A stretch of 64,000 nucleotides of DNA from Lethocerus indicus (taxonomy: Eukaryota; Arthropoda; Insecta; Hemiptera; Belostomatidae), in NCBI GenBank assembly GCA_019843655.1, contig JACDQD010000004.1, positions 30,577,872 through 30,641,871 on the forward strand, read 5' to 3'. The notes beneath the pieces were generated by a model. The model was not told the DNA's origin, ran no database searches, and saw only the letters and a list, made by a program, of their open reading frames with translations. This document shows positions 28,045-41,740 of this stretch, in pieces. The stretch's first letter is position 1; every line of letters starts with the position of its first letter. The position numbers were made by a program, and so were the translations under genes.

Positions 28045-31000
28045 GCTTCATAGAAAGCGATTGAATTGCTTCATAAATAGATTACTAAATAATTTAAACC
28101 ACACCAGCCGCCTCGGCCACGAAGTGGAGAACTAATACAAAATTCTCTTTAGTTAATGCATGCTGGTACAAAAAGCAGAGAACTGGACTTGATAAAAACA
28201 ACCATAATAATATTATTAACGAGAAACGTTAATAACAACTGTTCCACATTTACTTTTAATACGCCCTGACAAGAGAAAGCGGTATACCAGACAATGAGCA
28301 CGTTAGGTCCATGACAAATGCCGACCATTCGAAATAATATAGCACTCGGAAATCCGGACGATAAGAAAAAAGAATAAAATCGTGCATAAACAAACCACCA
28401 GTAATACATTAACTCCTGGCTATATTACTGGGCGCTGTTTAGGCATTAATGAATATTAGGTATTGAATTTCATTAATATAACAAATAATATATTACCAAT
28501 AATATTATCATGTTATCTCATTTAGATATGAGGTGTGTGATAATCTGGACGTGAGTACTGTGTTTTATGGCCGAATAAAGAGCTCATCCATGCACGATAA
28601 AATTTATATTTAAATGCGTTTATTTATATATTTATAATTCCATTCCACCTTAAACTATACCCTCAATTTAAATTCGATGTCACAAATAGAAATTTCCATT
28701 CCAACAAGAAACAGAGAGATAACATTTGGACTCGCTGATATTGTTAAAGCGTTGTTTTTTAATTGCGTTTGAACGATAACTTCGAATAAAAAACGTTTTT
28801 CTATAAATTTATTAAGACAACGTTTTTACAAAATCTAATATATTTTCCATTTTCTTTAAGAAAAAAGATCGGTATTTCATTATTTCGGAGAGTAATCGTT
28901 TGTCACTTTTGTGGCGTGTTATTAGTTGGTACAGCTGGTCCTAGCGTTTATTAAACTGGGGGGCGCATAAAACTGTACGCCATTGCAATTTGCATAGGGC
29001 TCTGAGAGGGGTGGGCATAATTCAAGCAATTCTCTGTAAAAGTGCGGCGGTCTAAATAACAAATGAGCGAGCAGCCTAGTGAACAGTGAACAACACTCGA
29101 AATAGTGCAGAGAGCACCCTTCCTGCCGGCTGACCGGCCAAGAAGAGCCCTGCGGTCTAAATCGAGCCGCCGGCACACGGACTACCACTCAATGAATTAA
29201 CTATTTAAGCAGCGGCCCCGTATTAAACATTTAGAATTGGCTTCTACAAGTAGAAACACAGTCCTGGTCGAATAACGACACGGGATAATTTAGGCCGTTA
29301 AAACTCCTTGCACTTGATACGACCCTACTAATTAGACCTTACGCCGCTTTCTTGTTTCGTCCTCTAAAGTTTTTATTTGCTTTTAATAAACGTGAGACGA
29401 CGAGGAAAAGTAAACACACTTTTTAATTGCGCCGTTGACAAGCGGTTTTGATTAAAAATAAACACATTTCGTAGTTAACACTCGGAATAGAATGACTTCA
29501 TGAATATGAATACGCGCCTCGACATTTCTACCAGTACTCAGTTGTCATCTTATATTATGACCCTTTCATAATAGACGACAGGTTTCAAAAGCATCCATAT
29601 AATAAATAACCTTCTCGTGTTCGAGGGAAGAATATTTTTTGTTTTATAGGAATAAGATAATAAGGAAAGGTAAATATTGGCAACAAATCTAATAGCCAAT
29701 ATGAACGTTTGTTCAATTGTTTTGATCACTTTTTTCCGTAAATGAAACTATATAAATGAATCAACGGCCAATAAGAAGCAAAATATTTAATTGTATTTAT
29801 TATACAAATTAGCTGGATTATGTTTTCTGTGTGTCTAAAACGCGTGACTGTGACCCGCTAATTGAGTCATTGAGTCGTTTCGAAAATTGGCAGCGTGTTT
29901 ATTCTCTGCTGCATTAGGTGCCGTTTAATTAACTGAGCCAATAGTTCCACATTAAAGTATTTCTATGTCGGATGACGGTTTGCAGGCCACGACAACACTA
30001 CTGAATTTTCCTTATTCATATTTCTTTCAAAATATCACGTTGATAGCGGCTAATATTTAAAATACCTTCCGAATTTGTTTTAATTCGACATTTTTATTAC
30101 AGGCACAATATAAATAAGGACGAATCAGGTCTGCTACCTAATTTACTTGCTAAAACCAATTAATTTATTTGAATGGAGGATGATTTATATATGCGTTGTA
30201 TAGTATTTATATGCTATTGTGTCGAGTTAATTTCATGAAATTATGTCACAGTACTTTATTTTGAGTATACACTCAATGATTTTGAGTATTATCTGCAAGT
30301 GAAAGTACGTTACATGTATAAGATGCATTTATTCTATCACTTGTTAATTAAATTGCGCAATTGTTTTATATGGGTTTACTCCTTGGGAATCAATTCCTTA
30401 ATATTTCGGTAAAACCGTGTCCGAGAATAGAATTACATTTCCGAGGCTTAATAATGCAGATGCACGCAAGTGCCGTGAGATATGAATGTTAATGAGATGT
30501 TCTCATTAGCCTGAACAGTACGCTAGGGTGTATTGTTTAGTAATAGGTATGTCACGAGATTCAAGAAAAGTTACAATTTTTCTAAACTGAACTGAAATTG
30601 TAACGATTCTAACCAGGCCTACAATGATTGGTCCAGCGTTTTGTCAATACTACACGATTTCATAAATTATCCTTTTTAATTGTGTAATTGCGACAAGAAA
30701 CCGACAGAGGTAGTATTTATTTCTTCGTTTAATAATAGAGTTACATGCTAATGATATAACGAGCGAAAAGCATGTGCATGCTAATGGCACGACACTCGCA
30801 TTACCGTACGGCATATTCTAGAGCGGTTTTTAGATTTCTTTAGCATACACTTAAATAGTACGTGGTTTTTAGAGACTTCTAGCTAGCTTTCATTATTTCG
30901 TGTCGAACGAAAATGTAATAACAACCCCTGGTCTTACATTAGGGTAGACTGAAATTATCATATTATTTACTGAATGTCTTAACACGTTTCTGTGGACTGT

Positions 31001-32497
31001 GTGTTAGAGTTTTACTGTACTGCCAATAAAAGGTACTATAACCAGGGAATGTGATTATGAACATACATTTTATGATATTTATCTCACAACTCATTGTGAA
31101 AATAAGAAATGTTTAAAGTAAAACTGAGTACGTCGGTGAAAGGTAAGTCTTGAATGGAAAGATTCAAAAACTAGTGTTAGGCTACTTCTCCGCTAGGCTG
31201 GGCAGTACAATTGGTAATAATCACCTATTCGGTGGGCATTATGTCAGTTGGCAGATTATAAAGGAGATTTTCCTTCAATTATTCATTTAGGTTTCTGGTT
31301 TACCACCGTGCCTTTTAATTGCCAGCAAACTACTGCCCTTTACGTTAAAGTGTTTTCTCATGCCGATCATAAAAAGCGATGGTTTCGAAATGTGTCCTTA
31401 GCGAAAAAAACAGTGGTCAGATTACAGTACGAAGTGTTTTATTCATTATCGAACCAATACTCATAGCATTTCATTCACAGTTGGCCAGTTGAAATTATTT
31501 AAAATGAAGACTAGTGTCGGCAATACTCGTTGTTTTATCGTATGGAACATGTCCGTTCTTCTGGGCTCGTGCGCGGCTTAAGTCTATCGGGGGTTTTTAT
31601 TCGACAAATTAAACTCGGAGGGATGCGATAAAAGCTACAATATTTGAACGGTTGGAATTCGCCGTTCTGTTTACCGGCCATACACTCAGTTTCAATACTT
31701 CGATCGGTTCGAATAACAATGCGCTGACCCGGGACAATACTTCAGAAATACGGCCCAATTGAACAGGCGCCCTTCTCCCGAACTCGAACAATTACCCGGC
31801 TTCCTCCCAGCGACAAATTTAATCTTTCCCGGCTCTGTTTTCCAATATTAAACAAGCCCGAATATAGTTCGAATGATTATAAACCCAAAGAAATAATAAT
31901 TGAGTTAGAAAGCACCGTGTGTGGGAAACTCTTTTGTCTATTTTTCAAATGAATAATTCATTTATTAATTATGAGGGATTTTAGTTTTTCAGGACGTGTA
32001 AATTATAAGCTATAACTGTATTATCGCAAAAAACGAATATTGTGACCTCAATAGTACCAAAAGCTACAGTCGCGTACATTTTGGATAATATTCTAAAATA
32101 TATCTTTTCACTCGTCGGATGTCACTTTGTAGCGGGGAATATTTTGCACCATTTACGATTGTGACGCCTCCCTCGTTCCTCGTTCCTAGCGTCGAGAGCA
32201 AACCGAATTGCGGGACTCGTTAGTCCAAGGCAAGCGGAGAAACGACACCTTTAATAATCGGCATGCGAAAGAAGTGACAATTCACCTTGGCTTATTTCTT
32301 CTCTTTCAACTTTTCTTAAACATCACTTTTTTCTCCTTGTAGGAGAGGTCTTCCCTTTATATTCCATCGCGTCATTAGGCCATCGGCCCAAAATGTTTGA
32401 CGTAACAAAAGGACGGTAACTTGTAATTGTGAGTGTAATTGTATGTATATTAAACAGACGACAGATAATTATTACCTTTGAATAATTATCATTATAA

Positions 32498-32558
32498 TAG
32501 TATTATAATTGATTATTATTATATTGTAGTATTATTATAATTGATTATTATTATATTG
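32498..32558. repeat. two-copy tandem repeat, AT-rich
   Basis: Two adjacent copies (29 and 32 nt) of tagtattataattgattatt followed by attatattg; the second has one extra ATT triplet. Confidence 0.85.
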
Positions 32559-35228
32559 AGGCGAAAGCTTTGACACTGAAAACAGGAAAGACTAATGAAA
32601 CAAGTAATCATTAATATATAGATACCGATTAAAAACAAATGATTTTAATCATTTAGTCATGAAAAAGTAGTCTTTTGATACACGGTAGAATGAAAGGGGG
32701 AGACGGTCTATGCGTGACAAAGTTGATGGAGATGGAATGATGGGCATTTAGATCTATGGAGAATTTAATTGGAGGATTTGAGGAGTTTGATATAACATTA
32801 TAGAACAATCGAGCATCACGACAATAAAACAACATTTTAGTATGCACTTCCGGTTTTTTATTAATAATATTATAATTCGCAACGGCTAAATATGAGTTAT
32901 AAGAAATCGTTGAATAATGGATCAATTCATCCACTATGTTCTTCGGGTTTAATTTGAAACCATAAGTCTCTTCACAAAGCTGAAGAATTGGGTATCCCCT
33001 TTAATTTGTGATTCGATAATAGTGGGTAGAGTGCAAATGGAACCATTACTGGAAGGGGATAAAAGAAGGAACGATTGTGGTTCCGTTTTTAAGATCCTAT
33101 TATCTCAGACAGTTCAATAGTTTGAGCTGCCAGCCCTAATGGCCGCCCTTTGCCCAGTCCAAATTATTCCCGTTCTTTTCATCTCCCGGAGCCGGACCGC
33201 CGACAGATGAGGACAAAGGGAGAACCAGTCAAAAAGAATTTCAGAAACAACATTTGCTTTACACGTACTTCCATTACGTTTTGCCCACTGGTGAGATGCG
33301 TAAGACCTCGGTGACACGTACTTATTAACGAAAACGAATAACGAACAACTAAAAATAGAGGCGAATCAATTTTCAAATTTCTGTTGTAATAATTCAATTT
33401 ACTTTCGACATTAGTTATTCTTTAGAAATTGTCAAGTTGTTATGACGTTTCAATTATCACGTTATTAGACTATTGAAATATAAGATATTTGTATTATGTT
33501 TTGAAAAGGATTTCAAGTTCAATCATAATTCCAAAGTGAATAAAATATGCATAAAATATTTTTCAATTAATTCTGTTTCTACCTATATTATATTCATGAG
33601 GGTGTAGAATGGATATTGACTATGAGTTTTAAGTTCATGTGAAGCAATGTTATAACCAAATAGAAACGAGCATAATAATGTCTATTTAATTTTACTGTTT
33701 TCATCGCAATCATTTAATAATCACTGGGTATCTGATAAGACGGTCATTGTGCCTTACTTGACTCAGGGTGACTGAAGAAAATATTTGGACACCAATGAAA
33801 AATGTATTGGGTTATATATTACAGGAATGTAAAAAGCACTATTAAACTGAATAAATTTATATACCCGGTGGCTTGTACGTATACGCATTGAATACGTTTC
33901 AGATATGAATTTGAATATTTGTGTTTGTAGACGAATCTATTCCATTTTATCGCTAGATAATAAAATGAAATACGTTTTGGGTGTACTGAGAATAAAGTTC
34001 TCGGAAAGGAAAGGAGTATACGACTCGATTAGGTAAAAAATAGTGGCTTCGAAATTCGATGAAGACTTTTGAAACGTCGGTTTAAATATTTGATTTGGTT
34101 CGGGAGCAAGAGTTGGCTTTCAGTGGTTTCCACTGGGATTTAAGTTAAAAGCATGTAGAATTAGCAAACGCCAGTGGACTAACTTTACTTTCCTATCAGT
34201 TTCTTATTTTCTGTATAATCTTATTACAGTTGCAAGAGATAAATACCTAAAAGACATACATTACAATCTTATACAATCTAATATAAATAAATTCGTTTCA
34301 TTCATAAATATTATTAATTCATGTTTGTTCATATTTCTAATAGTAAGCAACGGGGCCTGAAAATATTCCGAATTGAAAGTGCGTGTTACTGCAATTCTTT
34401 TATTCGTTTAAAAAAAATAGATTACATCACTGACATACGATTTAAAAAATGTGCTTCCAAAGTAAAGGTAACAATACACCTAATAAGTCCAGAAGGTTGC
34501 TCAAAGTGTTACAATGGCGTTTCATTGCGTTCCAATGCATTAAATTAAGGTTCGTTCCATTCAATTCCTGCAAACCTATTTCTATCCAAAGACAATCTAG
34601 ATCAGGTAGAAGAGGAAATGTGAGATAATCTAGATTATAGGATTCTTGAACCTAACTTGGCGTACCGTTACAGTATTAAATTGGGTTTCTTAATATCCAT
34701 AAATCAGATATAACGTCCCAACAATTGAATCGTGGAATATATTCAAACCTGTGCCAACAGGTTGCCGCTATCTTACATTATTGCCCATTTGTATTCATAT
34801 TCCTACTCGACTTAGAATCAGAACTGGTTTCCATTTTCAACATCACCTGAACGGTAAAAAATGACAGATTTGATTGATTAGAGTTTGACCGATTCTCTAA
34901 TCGAAGATTCATGACAATTAGTCTGAACCCTGTTTTACTCTGTTTCCCTTCTATTCTTATTTCTCTTCTATAATTACTTGCTAACATATAGTATTTCAAA
35001 TGTCGCTCCAGAAATTAGTTAGGTAATACCTCTGAAAATACCTCTCTGTAAAGTAAATTATTTTTTCACGTTTACTGATACATATTCCGTCCATTCGCGT
35101 ACTTCTAAGAATGGTGAATTGTAGTAAGAGTAAAGTAATAAGTAAAATTGCTTTCTCTTTCCCTAATTTTCTCGATATTTTCGTCTTAGAATCTAATGTC
35201 TATAAAGGCGAACTAAATGCACTCACAT

Positions 35229-35274
35229 AGGAGTGCACTCCTGAGCTCTTCTATTTGGCCTTTCTTGGCCAAAT
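35229..35274. repeat. two adjacent hairpins
   Basis: A perfect 14-bp palindrome, aggagtgcactcct (35229-35242), is followed 10 nt later by atttggcc-tttctt-ggccaaat (35253-35274). Confidence 0.8.
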
Positions 35275-38200
35275 TTATATTTTTACTTGCGTATTCATAA
35301 GTGGTTGGTTTTTATCATATACCTATTCCAGTAGAAGACACTGGAAATACCTTGTCTCCTTATCTTCTGTATTGTAAGATTTTAATAGTTTATGCCATCA
35401 AAGTCAGGAGTGCGCCAATGAAAAGCTGTAATTTCAATCAAGCGTCAGTACGTCATAATGTCGGGGCTTATTTAGAGATCGAATATGTATTATACTGCTT
35501 GGATTATAATTACAATGGCCGTAATGAGAAATGGAATATCAGAGATAAAAATGACAGTTCGGGCAGATAACTGTCAGGTTATAAATCCCCCACTAAACGA
35601 TCGGTCTAGTATTTTGCCAATAATTTTGCGGGCGGGGAGCAGTTATCGTCCACCGCTATGCTCTCCCCTTTTACTGCACATACGGTAATCGGAGAAATAT
35701 GTAAATTTATGAGACGCGTGAATCATCCACGTGTATTATTAGCTTTGTTCCCGCTCTGATGAAAATATATGCGTTAAGGCCGTATTCGCAAAATAGAAGG
35801 TGTTTTTTTCTTCATTCTATTTTAAATGTGAAATATTTGTTGCACTCGGCGGCGAGTGAATAATACCAACCGGCTATAGCATGCAACGAAATTCAAGGAA
35901 ATAGAATCTCAAAAACATGGACTATGTTATCACTTTGCTTATATGAGCCAAAGTATAATAACGAACACTAAACGATATCCTTACCTTATAATCACTACAC
36001 AAGATACGTACCAGTAGGAACGTATTACGATTTCACACTAATGACTATAATTATAAAATAAATAAATACGGCCTTACTTCTAGCGTACCTTTATTTATAT
36101 AATTTAGATTCCCGAACATATCATTAGTATAATTATTCGATTATTATATTCGACTATTATACTACCACCAAAGTCGTTAAATGAGTGATGACGCCTTCCG
36201 AAAGAAACACAGTGAAATAAGCCCGACCGAATATTCATATCTCGAAGAAAACTGTTAATATCTTTGGTCGTTGGCTGGAGTCCCATTACATTGAATACTC
36301 ATACTCAATTTGTTCGTGATAAATCGTGAACGTTGAAATGACCAAGGCGTAATTTCCACAGGATGGTTCCAACAGTGAGACGAGCCTATTTAACTTATCC
36401 GTGGAAATTGCTTTCCCGTTATGCGTCCAGTCTGGGCCCAATCGAGGCCGTGGAAGTTGTCCGTGCCGACGAGCCACAGATAATATCCCCCGTGTTCCCG
36501 TCCCAACTCACACCCAGCAGAAACCATATTAATCACACTCCACTTGACGCTTCAACATCGCTCCTTGCTGCCGTTTTAAAATGAATCATATTTCACAGCA
36601 TCCCAGTATACGGCCTAATTCACATATATTTGTGTGCACCTTTCAATACTTTGTTAATTTTTATCACAAAGAATCTTGAGAACTGCGAAACGTCTTTGTT
36701 AACCAGTGTTAGGCACCTATAATTTGAGTATTAAATAAATTTATTTGTATTACAATATAATTCATGTAATTACAACATAACGACAGGCATATGATGCGTA
36801 TAAACAATTAAGATACGTTATTTTCCTCCGTATTTTTATGGATTTTATTTTCTACTTATTATTTTTTATGTTTCTATTTATTTTAGAAAGAAATTACGTC
36901 AGAAATTCAAATCTTATTGGACCGCTTTAACATTTGAACATCTACGCTTACTTTGATCTACGCCATATCTATAAACCACACCATCTGTATATACCTGCAT
37001 GATATGCGCTTGTACTTTAATGGCAATTTTTATGATGACCAACTATTGCCTTTAGTCTTTAGTTTAATTATTGAATTGTATTGCCGCTGTAAGAACGGTT
37101 TGATTAAAGATTATAGTTAAGCTCTTATAGTTAAACTTCATACACGCGATAGATGAATTTACACGAAAACTCAGAGCTTATCGCGGTACCAGCCGGGTGG
37201 GGAATCTTGAGAATTCATAGGGACGATGCTCTTCCGAAGATGCCGAATGCCTAGAATATCCGGAATCACTTGCCTATACTCTTATAACAATTTGAACGTT
37301 TCCGAATATTCGGTAGGCCGTGGACGGTAAAGTCGCGCAGAGTTCCAGGCATCCATCAATCGAGAATTCCCCCCAATTAAACAATGGACAGTGCTTTCCC
37401 TAATTGCGAACCCCGATTATTTGAGTACGGCTCGTACCCGACAAATCCAGACGTTCTAAACCCCACGTCTTTTCCATGTTATTAATTAATAAGAAATTCA
37501 ATTTGCAGAATTTCAATTTTGTGAACATTTTGAACTTTTTGCATTGTGATTGACAACAAAAAATTCCAGACATATCTGATATAAAAATCATCGTATTCTT
37601 ATTTTATTTATCTTCTCATTAGAGAGCGTGGACAAATTACTTATTATTATTATAGTTTAATTATTATTGTAATACTCTATATGTAATTGGCAGTATTGCC
37701 AATAGGTAGTATTGTAATGCTCAATAGGTTTCAATTTCAATTTAAGCGGTTTAATTAATGCTCAATAAATAGCAGGCACTTGAATTTGAACTCAGTTGTC
37801 AACCTGACCGATCAGCAAAATTAACCGTTTCACCTTCGGACCTTTGGTCCAACACCATCGGGAAATCGGCACAAATTGCAATTTTAATCACAAAGGAGGC
37901 TGTGATAAGGTCAAAGGCCCACCGGATCTTATAATCACGTTTTGATTTCCCCTGAGGGGTATGTCAACTAAATTATTCGAAAATTAATGAATCCGAACTT
38001 TTCAAAGTAAATCACAATTACCTTGAGTTCTAGATTGTAATTAGTCAACGGTTTGGGATCAACATTTGTAAAATTTCCAATTTCCGCCTAATACATGTCT
38101 AAATTATTTTTAAACTTCCAGACTGCGTTTATCTGTCAATAAACGTTATTTATTATACATACTATCGGCATTTCTTTCGACTTTGATTGAATAAAATCTC

Positions 38201-41200
38201 CACTCAAAAAATCTCCAAAAAAACTTTTTAAAATATTTTTTCATTTTGTAATTTCTACTTCGTTTTCCTCTGCTTATTTTTTAGTTAAAAAAATTCTATT
38301 TTCCATCGCATTTTTAAATTTAAGTTTTGATATTTCTAATTTTTACTAGGTTAGATTACAATCATTCCTCCCACCATATTCAGTTTATTCCTCAACAGTT
38401 GGGTACTCGCCAGACGTTGGTATAAATTTACCATCGTCTAGGAAGCATCTTTGAGACATGATTTGTGACGACGGGTCGATAGCAATACGCCGACGAAAAG
38501 AATTCAGAGCATTCCACACTCCGCGTTTATTTATTCATGGCGTCAACCGGGGCTATCCCCAGTCACCGCTCCCCGCTTCGCCTACAATCTCCCGTGTGCC
38601 ACATTTCACGCGTAACCCCATAAAATATAGATTATATTCCTCAGCGGCAATCTGATTTTCGGAGTCTCTTCTATTGGGCTCTCCTGTGTTGCTCCAATTT
38701 AACCTCCTTCTCACATTGACTGCTAACTGGCTACACACTAATAGAATACTAGCAATAGTAATGAGCCGCTATATACAATTAAAATATCTCTGTCTGCCCG
38801 CATATACCATAACAGAAAGTTCAATAAGGTTACATTTTTAGTTTAAAATAACTGTTCCGTGGTATTTTAAAGATTTTCGTATATTTCGAGGACCCGGCGG
38901 GTGGAGGCCGTGGGAGGGAGACACCAGTCTGGAAATAGGGGTTGAGTTTATCTATGCTTGCCTGAAAGCTTCAAGTCTTTGGATGCGCGTTTAAATAAAT
39001 TCATTAGGAACAAATGCGGGACTCCGACTTCTAGTGGATTCATCGGTCGGAGTTTTCGCCTGCCAGCTTCTCCAAATTGGAGAAGGCACTTTCCCCTTTG
39101 AGCCGATATAGGGTGAAATGGCTTTCTCGGGGGATTTTTGTGGAATCGTGCCATCAGCCGGGGAGCCGGTGAATTAAGTTCAGCCTGAGATTTCAGAAAA
39201 AGTAAAAAATGGTCGTGCGGTCGAGCCATCCTAGCTCCAAAAAAAATATTATTGGAATGAAATAAATCACCTGTACAATTCTATAGACACAGTCGTATGT
39301 GCTGATGAGTCTGTGAACTTTCTTCAGTTTCTCAACTCACTAGATTCTCCTGGAATGCTGTCGCATAATCTTAGATCTGGAAACCGCCAAAACTGTGTAA
39401 TGGACTGTGCGTTGAAAATGTCTTACTAAGGACAATGACGATATGGACAGATACGGGGAAGAGATGAAATACGTCAAACTGTCCCCATTGATAAAGCAAG
39501 CGAAAAAATTCGTCATTTCTACTACCGATGAGTGGGTTCGAATGACCAGGGATCCTGGATTTGCGCTCAGTCTACAGTAGGAAAGGCGGACTCATCGACC
39601 GGCAAACTCTAGACTGGTAGAAGGCTAGGATATCGGGAAACTCGGAGGGAACTCAAAGTGGATATAATATGAGGAGAGTCCGACAATTGGATCCTGGCCG
39701 CTCTGTCGCTTAAACAGAACAACCGAGTTACCTCAAAGGAGTCCGTTACATTGAGAGGAGCGACCGACCGAGAAGTGCGAGCGACAAATACAGCGCCGCA
39801 AACGGCAAGGGCTTTTCGTCGGCAACGCAGAAACGGCATCCTTTTTACATTTATTATTGAAAACTCGGAATTCTTCATAATCATTTGGACCCGGCGATTG
39901 GAAAATTCATGGACTAAAATTTCCCGATTCGAATTTTTGTCTATCCCCTTTTCCATACTCGGAACTACTTTCTGACATCAAATAATCTCTCGCACACAAA
40001 TAAGCGTTGTTAGCCCAGGAATACTGTTCCACTTCTCATTCCACGGAATGAGATCCACTTCTCGTATATGACATTATTCAGTACTCTCTAGGACACCGTT
40101 ACAAATAACCATTTTCCCTTTGAGTAAGCCCCGCAGCGTAGGCGGCGGCGGACAAAATAATCTGGGACAAACGAATTATCAGAACTAAAGCGCTCGATAA
40201 AATCCAGAAACATCTCGAGAGCAACTTAATAAACAATATTACCTTTAAGCTAATAATCTCATTGATAGAAATGGAAAGAGCTTTAGGAGTAAAAACTAAT
40301 TTTCGAATAGTAGAAATCGTACACAGTAGAAAAATCCTTCTCTCACAACTGCCCCTATTTCTCTGGTTAGAGTAGCGGACAGTCGTTAAAGGTGTATTTC
40401 GGTTAAAGGTGAGCCACGGAAAGGCCGCAGTGCTAAATGAGCCGTTAAATTTGAAGTTATGTGAGAGAAATACAATGCCAAGACAAGTACTCCACTCTTC
40501 CAAGACACAGTACAAATGATTAAACTTCCAATTAACGAATTAGTCACAACTAATTAAACTCGGCCATATTTTGTTCAAAATTGGCTAAATTGTTTCTTTT
40601 CTTTTAATTAATTCTTTTCTTTGAATCGCATAATAATCTAATCTATAATAAATAATTATAATCTTTCAATCTTCATTAAGGATAATGATTTACATGGATG
40701 GAACTGGATTATTGTCCAGACATTTGTACAGCAGTCAAGAGAGCAGTCATATTGTCGCTGGCTATCTACGTCGGGACGCTATTTTTCTAGGGGAATATCA
40801 GATTCGCAAGATAGTTTTATGATATAAAAGAGTGAATATAGTCGGATACTCGGTATATCATACCAATGCAATATACCGCAAAAAACACTCGGAAATAACG
40901 GGCGCTCAATACGAATTTTCAGCTCAATACATGGCCTTATAATGATAACAGTAATAGCGGGACGGCCTATTATTTTTCAAATCGTTCTAAATCGATCAGC
41001 AGCCCTGTAGGCCCAGAACCCAGATCCCACGGGTCGCAGCAGCGATAAAATAAGGGGATTTTTATAGGAATAGTCGATTCCATATACCCTATAGTCCTTA
41101 ATTAAAATACGCGATGCTAAGCTCGTTTGAGCTCGTCACTCAATATATTTTTCTAGCACCGGGAAAGGATCGTTTCAGAAAGATAAATAAAATTCGACGT

Positions 41201-41228
41201 AAAATCAAATAAAAGTGGAATCTCTTAC

Positions 41229-41685
41229 CTTTAATAAAATCGACCGCCATCTCGAGACCGTAAGTATCCTTATCGCAGTCGTCGAGTATGTGGGCTCCTA
41301 TGGTAAAGCGATGTTTGTTCCTGGTGTTGATGATGTCGAGTGTGTAGAGCATGGTCTCTAGGGCCTGAATGCCGCCCTGGGGCATGATGGGGCCGCAGGT
41401 GCCGGTGTCCTCCCGCTCGTGTACCATCATGAGGCCGCCCAGCACTAGGTCGCCCTCGACGACGGCCTCCCGCTTCACCGGCCAGGGCTGTGGCCTGGGG
41501 CCGGCCCCCACCGCCCCCAACTCATCTTCCAGCAGGGCCCTCGCCCCGACCCCGGATCGACCGCCCCCGCCGTGTTGCCTCTTCTTATGGTGCCTCAATT
41601 TCACCTCCTGTTCTTCCTCCCATACCTTCGCCGCCCCCAACACAGCGCACAAACACAGCGCGATTATCCCCGTTCGCTTGTACAT
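41229..41685 (-). CDS. mtt: class C GPCR, metabotropic-glutamate-receptor-like (mangetout type), first coding exon
   Basis: A 152-codon exon ending in phase 1 at donor GTAAGA. The start is ATG at 41685 (MYKRTGIIALCLCAVLGAA), a clear signal peptide; the frame is open further upstream but only from a TTG. After a low-complexity Gly/Arg/His-rich stretch (residues ~30-70) comes the Venus-flytrap beginning: EGDLVLGGLMMVHE (77-90), CGPIMPQGGIQALETMLYTL (97-116), ILDDCDKDTYGLEMAVDFIK (133-152). CGPIMPQGG...LETMLYTLD is the form I recall from the insect mGluR-like mangetout receptor, known in Drosophila for L-canavanine sensing, rather than the true glutamate receptor mGluR. The receptor would be a plasma-membrane dimer coupling to G proteins. 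Later exons (rest of the ligand domain, Cys-rich domain, seven helices) must lie to the left; I found none in 1-41,228. The exon is GC- and CpG-rich, unlike MyD88. Confidence 0.85.
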
Positions 41686-41713
41686 ATCGGATCCTTCCCC
41701 CCACCTCAAGTTG

Positions 41714-41740
41714 TTACTCTTTGTCTTCTAACGACGGCAT
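41714..41740 (-). promoter_or_regulatory. uORF in the leader of the mGluR-like exon
   Basis: ATG at 41740 opens an eight-codon uORF (MPSLEDKE) that stops 28 nt before the main ATG. An acceptor-like TTTCAG ends at 41743, just before it, so this leader piece may be spliced to an upstream noncoding exon. Use of the uORF is inference. Confidence 0.35.

Larger units (their letters stand above)
27655..41228. other. noncoding DNA, probable intron of the mGluR-like gene
   Basis: It lies directly 3' (minus strand) of the receptor exon's donor site, so at least its right part must be intron if that exon is spliced. I searched for typical ligand-domain motifs of mGluR exon 2 by eye in the minus-strand ORFs and found none. 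Confidence 0.55.

Noticed and set aside
27731..28051. 106-codon minus-strand ORF
   Set aside because: It runs into the inverted/direct repeat at 27993-28075 and has no protein signature.
39609..39956. 115-codon minus-strand ORF with overlapping plus-strand ORF
   Set aside because: No recognisable homology; both strands are open in a more GC-rich patch, which is typical of chance.
40099..40515. 138-codon ORF on the minus strand with hydrophobic stretches
   Set aside because: It starts at TTG, the hydrophobicity follows base composition, and no known family or flanking exon fits.
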